From the NCBI GenBank assembly GCA_018398805.1, contig JAGFBZ010002545.1, forward strand, positions 248,001-312,000: a stretch of 64,000 nt of DNA, given 5' to 3'. Shown here piece after piece: positions 21,701-33,700 of the stretch. Each line of letters opens with the position of its first letter. The stretch's first letter is position 1. Below the pieces are notes generated by a model, which saw only the letters and a list, made by a program, of their open reading frames with translations, searched no databases and had not been told where the DNA came from. Origin of the DNA: Hirundichthys speculiger. Lineage: Eukaryota; Chordata; Actinopteri; Beloniformes; Exocoetidae. The position numbers and the translations under genes are program-made.

Positions 21701-24700
21701 CGTGTATCGCTACAGCCCAATCGTATCGTATCGCGAGATTCGTGTATCGTATCAGCGGTATCGCTACAGCCCTCGTATCGTATCGCGTATCGTCATCGCC
21801 ACAGCCCCAATCGTATCGCATCGTGAGATTAGTGTATCGCTACAGCCCTAATCGTATCGTATCGCGAGCCCTAGAATTAGTGTATCGCTACAGCCCTAAC
21901 CGTAGCGTATCGTGAGAAAAGTGGTATCGCTACAGCCTAATCGTATCGTATCGCGAGATTCGTATCGCTACAGCCCTAATCGTAGCGTATCGCTACAGCC
22001 CTAATCGTAGCTAGCGTATCGCTACAGCCCTAATCGTAGCATGTCGCTACAGCCCTAATCGTAGCGTATCGCTACAGCCCTAATCGTAGCGTATCGCTAC
22101 AGCCCTAATCGTATCGTATCGCTACAGCCCTAATCGTAGCGTATCGCTACAGCCCTAATCGTAGCGTATCGCTACAGCCCTAATCGTAGCGTATCGCTAC
22201 AGCCCTAATCGTAGCGTATCGCTACAGCCCTAATCGTAGCGTATCGCTACAGCCCTAATCGTAGCGTATCGCGTACAGCCTAATCGTAGCGTACGCTACG
22301 TAGCCCTAATCGTAGCGTATCGCTACAGCCCTAATCGTAGCGTATCGCTACAGCCCTAATCGTAGCGTATCGCTACAGCCCTAATCGTAGCGTATCGCTA
22401 CAGCCCTAATCGTAGCGTATCGCTACAGCCCTATCGCTACAGCCCTAATCGTAGCGTATCGCTACAGCCCTAATCGTAGCGTATCGCTACAGCCCTAATC
22501 GTAGCGTATCGCTACAGCCCTAATCGTAACGTATCGCTCCAGCCCTAATCGTAGCGTATCGCTACAGCCCTAATCGTAGCGTATCGCTACAGCCCTAATC
22601 GTAGCGTATCGCTACAGCCCTAATCGTAGCGTATCGCTACAGCCCTACACAAGAGTGTTTCAAAGCGGCGGGGAACCCTACCGGCACCGTGTTGGCGTCC
22701 TTTTTCTTCTTCTTCTTCTTCTGTAAACTGGTCTTCAGCGGCCGGAGGATCTTGGCGCCGTAACCAGCCATCCACAACGCTATGCTCACGGTCTGCGCAG
22801 GACGACACAGCAGCGTTGAATTAAGACGAACACAGAGGAAGAGCTCAAACGTGAGCAGGCGGCTTTACCTCAACAAAGAAGATTAGGTTTTCTAATAAGG
22901 AGGGATGGCTTTTTAATTTGCTCCCTTTCATTTCCAATAAATCCCCTTTGCATTTATTCAGGATTTCTGTGGACAGAAAGGAAAGGCGTCAGTCCCCGAA
23001 CACGGTCCACCCCGGAGAAGATCGGACCCCGGCACCGGCTCACCTTGAAGCTGAACTACTAATGATTTGAAACCGTTACAGATCTGAGTCTGGAGCTCCG
23101 ACGACTCATCTGGGAGAGGAGAGGAAACAGGTAGAGGTCAGACAGGGTCAGCCGGACTCACCTGGGCTCGCCGTCCCCCCCCCGTCTTACCGAGTCCGGC
23201 CGTCTCCAGCTGGTGCAGGTGGACAGAGAGCTGCAGGGCTGCAGCCTGACACTGGCAGCTGCCGCTGGACAGAGCTGAGGCCAGCCGGGTGGAGGGGGGT
23301 CCCAGGAATGGATACTGCAACCAGGACAGCAGCGGTGAGCCCAACCCCCCAACAACTAAAACGCCTGTCCAGGCACACCTCAAATTAACTGAAACCTGCT
23401 CTTGAACCGTTTGTGGCACCTGGATGGTTCTGGTCTGTTTTTAAAGGTAACACTCTGAAGTTTCTCCCCCAACTGTCAGAATCACTGTAAGTGCTACTAG
23501 CATTGAGTAATCTAAGTTTGAACACACTGACATAGAAGTTTTTTAGTTTTTAGTAAACAGACGTCTGCAGCTGTGACTTATTAGCTGGAAAACACAATGA
23601 AACCACAGCATGAAGCCTTACCTAGCGCAAGTTCAAATCTGATAACAATACCACAAAAAATGAGTATTTTACACACGTTTGTGGAAAGTCCGTTTCCAAA
23701 AATGTCCATTTGGAGACTCCAAAAGGACACTTGGATAACCATGGACACATACCGAGGATAAAAGTCATAAATACCTTTTACAACACAGCAAACTATTCAC
23801 ATATTTACACACATTTACAATTATAACCAATTACAGGTTATTTGCAGTATTTTTTATATAAACATTATTTCATAAATGACGCATTGACGCCCGTTTTGAC
23901 TGGGCTGCGTTACGCAGGTACTTCCTGGTTGTGGCTTTGGCTCCGCCCCCTGAAGTTTCATTGGCTATTCAATGCGCCAATCATCAGCACGACTGGTTTT
24001 AACTGGCTCAGTTTTTACACGACACAATGGGGGCGTGGCCTTCCTGTCAACGCTGGCCCTCATTGGCTGTTGTCGGCTGTGGACGGGACAGGGAAGCTGC
24101 TATATGGACGTATGAGGTGTCAATCTAAAGGTCAGCTGACCGCCTCCATGTTGAGAAAAAAGATCTGTGATTGATCGACGCCAACGTGAGTGAGAGCGAA
24201 CAATAACCGGAAGTTCTGTCACGTCGTTGGCTAACTTCAAATGATGCAGCGGATATTTTCTGGTATAATAATGAATTCTGGACTAAATACTTTACTGGAT
24301 TGGATCGACTGGACCTTTGTGAATGTAACCAGAACATTTTTGTGGGAATATTTTTGATCGGACGAGTTTTATAAGGCTTATAAGGTGAGTTCCGTCGATT
24401 TCGTAACTGTTTGTTTGTGGTGTGACACAGGTGTTGATTGTACCTGCTGTTATGATTTTACCCTGAAATGGTTAGCATCGATGGAATCACAGGAATCTTA
24501 GCTTTCCAAAGATATGTCACATGACTACCTCACGTAACATATGTGTAAATGACCTAGTTCTGGAGATATTCTGGACTGACGGCCCGCAGGCCGTTGGGGT
24601 TAAAAGACCACGTGAGGTCAGAGGACGGCGCCACATTCAGATCACACACAGCAACATCACGGTCCAGATCCGCACCTGCGGGCGTTTCTCCGCCGCCTGC

Positions 24701-27700
24701 GCCGCCGTCTGCAGGGTCTGGCCGAGCTGGGCGAGCAGGCCGCCGAGCGCCGGGGTCCGGTCCCCGACCCCGTTCTCGTTGGTCACCTCGGAGTTCTGCC
24801 GCGAGGGCGCGTGCCGCCCCAGCGCCGCCAGCGCCGCCAGCAGGCGCAGCGTCAGGGAGCGGACCCGCAGCCACGTGGACTCCTCCTCCAGGGACTGGCG
24901 CCGCTGCTCGTCCGTCAGCTGCCTGCGGGGGGGGGAGGGGGTCGGTTTTTAGGGTCGGTCGGCGGCCGCTCGTCTCAAAAACACACACAGACGCTCCGTA
25001 CCTGTCCTTGGGGTCCCAGTTGGTGAAGACAGTCAGGTCCCTGTTGTCCCTTAAACTGTCCCAGGGGATGTCATCCTCCTCTGCAGACAAAGACATGGCC
25101 TTCACACTCTCCTCTAGACTCAACACACTGAAAAACAGGGAGCACAGCGTTTTTCACCGGCCGTCCAGCCGCGCGGCACCAAAAGCTTCGACGTCAGGTG
25201 ACCGGAGCCTTACATGTCCGCCTCCAGGAACAGGTCCAGCAGCATCCTCTCCGTTCGCACCTGGGCGAAGTGCAGCGACTGGTTCAGCCGGTTCCTCAGG
25301 GCGATGAACTCGGGGATCTTCTCGAACGCCCCGTACTTGTACGCCTGGATGATGTACTCTGAGGTCTGGAGGGGCGCGAAGGGAGGGGCGTTAGCGGCGT
25401 GGGGGGGGGGGGGGGGTGAAGGGATTGAGTCACGGAGGAGGGACTTACATCTTTCTGGTTGGAGTGGAAAAACCTGAGGGAGAAGTTACACGACTGGGAG
25501 GCGGCGGCGAACTGACCCAGGGACTCGGCGTAGCGCGTCAACAGGAACCTGGGAGGGAAAAAAGGTGTTTTCAATCACGAGAGAAGACGCGTCAACTAGA
25601 GCTGAGCGATTTTATCGATTCTGCGATATATATTGAGTATCAATGTTTATCGAGTGGGTATCAATATTCTAAGCTTCTTTCAAAACCCCCGTGTCCCACC
25701 TTTAAACAGAAGGAGGCTCCAGGATGGAACCCTGGGGAACGCCACATGTAATATTTGTCTGTTCAGATGTAAAGCTCGCAAGCAATTTGCACTGTTTAAA
25801 TAAATGAAACTATTTTTCTCAACAAATCTTTTATTCTTATTTTTTGTCCAGCATTTACAAGCTGCCTGTCAGCCATATAATGTGTAATTGATGCTTTCAG
25901 TTCAATTAATTCAAACAAAGTCATTAGAACACTCACAAGATGTCACCAAAATCACTTTGTCCCTTTAAAATCTTTCAGAAAATGATGTAAATGTACTGTA
26001 AGATGAATATCAATACATATTGTATTAGGGGTGTGAAAAAAAACGATTTGGCGATATATCGCGACTTTCGGTCACCAATATAATAACATTGACTTTTTTT
26101 TAGGAAAATTCATTAATTCACTTAAATGTGCAAAAACACTAAAAATAAACAATAAATAGGTTGTTTTGAAACAAATAGTTTTGTCTCAATTTGTCCTCTG
26201 AATGATCAATATCATCTGATGAACATAAACAGCAACTTGATTTTTCATCTCTACTTTTAATTTTGATATTAACTGGGTAGAATAGAGCAATATATCACGA
26301 TACCACGATAATATTGCATCGCGACCCAAGTATCACGATACATATCGCATTGCGAGGTCCTTGCCAATACTCACCCCATATCGTATCATGAGCCGAATAT
26401 TGTGTATCGTGTATCGTATCACAAAATTAGTGTATCGCTACAGCCCTAATCGTATCGTATTGTGAAATTATTGTATCGCTACAGCCCTAATCGTATCGTG
26501 AAATTAGAGTATCTTTCAGAAAATGATGTACATGTATTGTAAGACGAATATCGATATATATCGTATTAGGGGTGTGAAAAAAAACAATTTGGTGATATAT
26601 CGCGATTTTCGGTCGCCCAATATAATATCGATTTTTTAGGAAAATTCATTAATTCACTTAAATGTGCAAAAACACTAAAAATAAACAATAAATAGGTTGT
26701 TTTGAAGCAAATAGTTTTGACTCAATTTGTCCTCTGAATGATCAATATCATCTGATGAACATATACAGCAACTTGATTTTTCATCTCTACTTTTAATTTT
26801 GATATTAACTGGGTAGAATAGCGCAATATATCGTCATACCGCGATAATATCGCATCTCGACCCAAGTATCACGATACATATCGCATTGCGAGGTCCTTGC
26901 CAATACTCACCCCATATCGTATCATGAGCCGAATATTGTGTATCGTATTGCAAAATTAGTGTATCGCTACAGCCCTAATCGTATCGTATCGTGAAATTAT
27001 TGTATCTTTCAGAAAATGATGTAAATGTATTGTAAGATGAATATCGATATGTATCGTATTGACCGAATCGTATATATCGCGAAATATTCGTATCGTATCG
27101 TGAATTAGAGTATCTTTCAGAAAATGATGTAAATGTATTGTAAGATGAATATCGATATGTATCGTATTGTGAGCCGAGTATCGTGTATCGTATCGCGAAA
27201 TTAGTGTATCGCTACAGCCCTAATCGTATCGTATCGTGAAATTAGAGTATCTTTCAGAAAATGATGTAAATGTATTGTAAGACGAATATCGATATATATC
27301 GTATTAGGGGTGTGAAAAAAAACAATTTGGTGATATATCGCGATTTTCGGTCGCCCAATATAATATTGATTTTTTAGGAAAATTCATTAATTCACTTAAA
27401 TGTGCAAAAACAATAAAAATAAACAATAAATAGGTTGTTTTGAAGCAAATAGTTTTGACTCAATTTGTCCTCTGAATGATCAATATCATCTGATGAACAT
27501 ATACAGCAACTTGATTTTTCATCTCTACTTTTAATTTTGATATTAACTGGGTAGAATAGCGCAATATATCCCGATACTACGATAATATCGCATCGCGACC
27601 CAAGTATCACGATACATATCGCATTGCGAGGTCCTTGCCAATACTCACCCCTATATCGTATCGTGAGCCGAATATTGTGTATCGTATCGCATCGTGAGGT

Positions 27701-30700
27701 TAGTGTATCGCTACAGCCCTAGTGTCAACGGTTCCCGACAGAGATGCAGAACAGTTTCAGAAACTACTAAAACTCTGAGGACCGAGTCTTCCGCCACAGG
27801 CGGGAAAATCGTAGAGCGCCGCCGCGGCGCCGTCCTCACCCGATGGTGTCGTGCTGCACGTGCTTGGCGTCCAGGCTGGAGTAGAGGTCCACCACCGGCT
27901 CGAAGGCTCCCAGCCGACAGTAGAGGAGCAGCAGCAGCAGCTTGAACTGGGCGTTGGACGGGCTGTGGGACAGGCCCTCCTGCAGGACGCCCAAACACCG
28001 CCACGCCATGTCCTCGTCCCCTGCACAGACCAACGCACACACGCCGTTCAGAGACGGGGGGGCCCAGTGGGCGGCGGGCGGCGGCGGGACACTCACCCGT
28101 CTCCGTCCACAGGTCCACGTAGACGTGTGCGGCCATGAGGCAGTACATGTCAGAGAACTGCAGCTCCGTCTTCAGGGCGGTCTTCCCTGCTGGGCAGAAA
28201 GACATCGACCTTTTTGGATTTGTTTTGATTTTGTTTTTGAAGCAGCGGCACGACAACATTTAGCATTTAGCCTAGCCGCTACAACTTTGAAAAGCTCACA
28301 GTTTTTATGTTTCCTGCCATCTGTTCTTTTAATTATTTCCAGTTCCTCCGAGATATTTATTAAATAAATCGTCTCTGCTCTTGACCACCGTTTACTGCGT
28401 GCCGCCATCTTGAAACTTTGTTTTGAAAACAAGCCCAGCGCGGAATATAAGCGTCATCGCGACAGACGGGCAAGAGAACTAGCATGCGCAGAAAGACGGG
28501 AATTAATTTAAAGTGGAATTAGTGTAAACATAACCGGAATTAAGTTTAATTCGGAATGGACATTTTCATTCGGAATTAGGTGTTTACATGGTTATTTTTA
28601 ATCATTTTAAATCGGATTTAATTTTAATTCTGAATTAAAGAGGCAGTAAACTTCCCATGTAAACGCACTAATTGAGATGCTTAAACAAGTAAATAAACAT
28701 GTACAATCTGTAAATACCATCTACAAAGAATGTTGTTTTTTTATCTTGCATATGTATATATTTTCTTTTATTTATCTGAGTGATTTATTTATGCGTGTAT
28801 TTTATGTGTATATTTATGTGTGTGCCAGCCGGGAGTCGTGCAAAATTTCGTTATGCCTGCATAATGACAATAAAGAGGCTTGAAACTTGAAACTTGAAAC
28901 TTGAAGTAATAATAATAATAGTGGGAGTTTCCATCATTAGCCATTTACAAGTTCTACTTTTCCTCGCAGCTACTAACAAAATTCTCGTCAAATATGAGTC
29001 AACTTTCAGAAGGTTTAAATCTCTTAGATTGCCCAGATACATAATTTTAAAATCTAAATTAATTTTTGAATTAATTTAACGAATTAAAGCAGCGTTCTCA
29101 CCGAACTTGAGCCCGTGACGATAGTGAGCCTTCAGCTCCGCGATCAGAGCCAGTTTCCCGCCAACGTCCAGAAGGCGTGGTGCAGCCCGAGCGCCCGGCT
29201 CAGCTGGCAGACGCACAGGTGTCTCTGCAGCGCCCTGGTGTCTTCTGGGAAGGCGTAGCCCTCCTCCCCCCGCTCCCCCAGCTCCACGGCTTCGCTCAGG
29301 CGGTTCACGAACTGAGAGGCCAAGGACACGGGTTTGAGTTTTTTTCCCAGCGGCCTCCGCGGGACGGCGGTTGGACGCCGGGCGGTCCTTACCTGGACGT
29401 GCTGGTCGGGGGACAGCAGGTGGAGGTATATTTTCAGGTCGGTGATGCAGCACGGTTTGTCTCCGAACTTCACGAAGAACTGCACCATCAGGTCTAACGG
29501 GTCGCCTGCTCAAAGGATGAGACAAAAAAAAAAAAAAAAAAAAAAGGGGAGGGTCAAACGGCAACGCCAACAGCTAACGGCAGACGTGCAGCCGAGTGTT
29601 TTACCCAGCATGCTCTCTTCGGGGCATCCTCTCTCCCTCAGCCGGTGGATCAACTCCAGCCGAGCCAAGAACGGCCCTCTGAGGGAGCGAGACTCCTTCC
29701 CCTCCTCTCCTTGAATCCTCTCCTCCACGAACCTCACCACCTCCGCCACGCTGTGATGGACCGGACCCTCCGAGCAGCTGGAGACGCCAACACACATCAA
29801 TCAAAGCTGCGCAAGCCGCCACTTCCTCTGGAGCATAAAACGGTCAAATAAATACGACCTGATCACAGCGGCGACCTCAGACCAGCGACTACGTCACTGC
29901 TTTTCACCGCCGCGTTGTTAGCGATACATAGTTAACGCAATAATAACGCGTTAACTCATTAATTTATTAACGGCGACATTTATTTTATCGCGCGTTAACG
30001 CATGTTGCTCACATGCTTTTGTTTTGAAAAGTCTGTTTCTGGCTGCTGCCGGAACCGGAAAACAGTAAACATGCAGAAAAGGTAAAACAGACATGGAGAA
30101 CGGTAAAAATTTGTGAACTTTACAGTTCAGGTAGCAACTCAGGTAGAAATATTAACAATTCCGTCTAAAACAAAAATAAAATTCTGGACTGCAACCAAAC
30201 GTTTGTGGTCATTCCTCCATGTTCCATCAGATCTGCTCCATGTGTTCACTGTCCTGCTGTTCTCTAGCTGGTTACTGCAGTGCGGCTCCATCTAGTGGCT
30301 CAGATGTGTAATGACAACAGAAAGTCCAGTCCTCCATTATAAAACTAATTCAGTTCTGTGGCCCGTTTTTTAATTTAGTATTTTTCAGTCAAGTCTAAAA
30401 TTGAAATATAAAAAAATAGGCTTTTTTTTTCTTTCATTTTATTGTGTTAGATTAAAAAAACTAAAAACATAATAAAATGTCACTTTTTAATTTTTTTTTT
30501 AAATTTTTGATTGACAATTGAAAATGGAAAGAATAAATGATACACAGATTGATAAAGTTACTGAACTTTAACGTGGACATTTTCATTTTAAAGTTCTCCC
30601 AGACGGAGGATTCAACAGAAACAAGGTTATTTGTAACAACTGACAAGTTGAACTCCCCGTTAAAAGTTTCTGTTGTTACCTCAGAAATTAATGTTTTAAT

Positions 30701-33700
30701 GTTCTGATTGTGCTGAGACACAATCATTTTGTTGGATTTTTTTTTTTTTTTTTTTTTTTTTTTCATAAAAACAGGATGACATTAATGCCCTGGCAGTGGC
30801 AATAAGCTTTATTTTATTTTACATTTTTTAAGATTAGATTTACACTAAATATGTGTTACTGACAAGTGCTGATGTTAAAAGTGTTTGAACAACAAATGTT
30901 ATGACACTTTAGTTCATATGGCAGCAGAACATTTAAATAAAAGTGACCTTTACACTACTTTTGAATTCATTATTTGATTTTCCGTATACGATGTGATTAA
31001 TCGCGATTATTCAGGGAAATCATGCGATTAATCGCGATTAAAAATTTTAATCCTTGCCCAGCGCTAATCGATACAAATGAAGCCAAAACAAATAAAAACC
31101 ATCATGTGGGAAATCCCAAGTTCCTACTAACTAACTACTTGCTGGTCATTCAGGAAAGACATCAGCGGTCGTGTTAAAGAAACCTGGAAGGACTTTTAAA
31201 AGACGACATGTTGTTCATCATCTGAGGTCGTATTTTCCTGCTAAAACAAGATCCGCTGTGATCAGACGCTTTTATTTAAATTATTTCTACAAATGAGGAC
31301 TACTGAGTTCTGCTAATCAGCATCAGAAAACACACATCACTTTGAGAAAGCAGAGACTCACTGCTGTCCGTCCTCCGGAGGAGTCCAGGACTGGTCCAGG
31401 AGGTGGAATAGGGAGTCGAAGTAGGAGGGGTAGAACTGCCAGTCGTCCGGACTGCAAACACAAACACAGACCGTTACCGTCTCCTGGACGAGCGCTGGAC
31501 CGCCGGGTCACCGATTAGTCCCGTTAACGTGGAACCTTCAGCCCACGAGGTTCTGCAGAACCCTCCATGGACCCGGCGGGACCGCGGCGGCGTCGACTCG
31601 CCTGCATCCGACGGGTCACATTTTACCGGGCTCACGGAGAATCAAAGGAACCTCCGGAGGACGAGACACCTGGACATCCAGGAGGCTTCAACGAGGCCTC
31701 CTGAGACACTGATGGACCCATCGTTCTGGTTCTGATCCAGATCTGACCGTCTCCAGGCTCAACAACAACAACAGAGTCTCCTGAAGGTCGTCTCCCCCAG
31801 GAGGAGAATCTGAGTCATGTTTCTGAGAGCAGGAAAACAAAAAAACCTCATCCCTGTTAATGGTCCGTGACGAAGCACGGCGGTGGAGGCATCATGCTTT
31901 GCTTTCCTCTCCTGGAACTGGAGGTTTGAGGAACACGGATGGAATCATCCGGAGCTCCAAATGAAAGTCAAACCCTCCAGGAGTCTGTTCGAAAGCTGAA
32001 GATGAAGAGGAATTTGGACCTTCAGCGTCTCCAACGACCCCAAACATACTAGTTGTGTGAAGAAAAAAATCGATTTGGCAATATATCGCGCCCAATATAA
32101 TATCAATTTTTCAGCTACTAATATCGATTTTTTTAGGAAAATTAATGTATTAGATGCATTGTAAATACTTAAATGTGCAAAAACACTAATAATAAACAAT
32201 AAATAGGTTGTTATGAATCAAATAGTTTTGACTCAATTTGTCCTCTGAATGATCAATATCATCTGATGAACAAATACAGCAACTTGATTTTTCATCCCTA
32301 CTTTTAATTTTGACATTAACTGGGTAGAATATCGCAATATATCGTGATAATATCATATCGTGACCCAAGTATCATGATACATATCGTATTGTGAGGTTAC
32401 AACATAACAATCGCTTCCATGGAGTTTTGAAATCACGCTAATGTGAGCTAACAGAAGCTAATGCTAACGCTCCTCCCCCTCATTCCTCTCATCTAAAGTT
32501 TTCATGACATTAAAAAATAAAAAAACTGAACCTCATTTACTTTAATTAAAGGTATTAATTTAAATGGAACCACAAGTCAAAATCCTTTAAATGTCAATCT
32601 TTTTCAGTTAGTAATTCTGATGCATGTATTTCCATCAGTTCAAGGAGCCTTTATTTTTATATCAGGTATTATTGAATTTCCCTTTATGGGATAAATAAAG
32701 TATTTTTTTTTTCATTTCATTTCATTTCATTTTCATTATATGTGTGTGTTATCGGTATCGGCCTTTAGGAGCTGAAAGTTAGCGGTTATTGTATCGGTAA
32801 AAACAAAAAAAAAAACAAAAAAAAAACAACAGTTATCGTGCATCCCTAGGTAGAATATCGCAATATATTGTGATATTACGATAATATCGTATCGTGAGAC
32901 ATATCGTCTTGCGAGGTCCTTGCCAATACTCACCCCTAAAACATACGTTAAAAAACAAAAAAAATAATCAAGAAAACAATGACTTCATCTGAAGAAAACT
33001 AGCGTTCCGGAGCCCTAAAATTAAGCGGATCAGCCAGAGAGGTCGGGTTAGGGTTAGGGTTAGGACAGACGAGGGGGAGGAGTCACGTCTGCACTCACTT
33101 CTTCAGCAGCAGCTTGTGGGCCAGAGCGTTGCACTCGGGCCAGCGCTGCAGCCGCCGGTACAGCATCATGCACTTGCTCTCTCTGCTCTGCAGCTCGCTG
33201 GTCAGCTTCTCTGTGGAGGAGACGGGACGGTTTAACTGACGCTGAGACGGGACACCTGGACGTAGACACGGCTGTTGGACACGAGCGGAGGAGGACACGT
33301 GCGTCCACGTACCCCCCAGCGGACCCCGGATCACGTCCAGAGCTTCCACACACTTCCCCAGACGCTCCAGGATCATGAAGTACAGCTGCACCTGCAGTCG
33401 GGAGACAGAACGGCTGAGACGACCGCGTGACCTTCAAATGATCACTTCACTGCAGTTTTAAAGAAGGATTTGATCCCAGTTAGAACCAAAGGTCCAGTCA
33501 CATGGATGGTTCTGGTCTCTTTTGAAAGGTAACACTCTGAAGTTTTTCCCCCCGACTGTCAGAATCACTGTCAGTGCTACTAGTGTTGAGTAATATAAGT
33601 TTGAACACACTGACATAGAAGTTTTTTATTTCCGCCTGAATTTTTTTTGTAAACAGATGAGTGCAGCTGTGAATGGGACCACAGCATGAAGCCTTACCTA

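Noticed and set aside
24554..25307. Long GC-rich open frames across naa25 exons 17-18 on both strands
   Set aside because: Shadows of the true exon frames, which are defined by GT..AG boundaries and NAA25 similarity.
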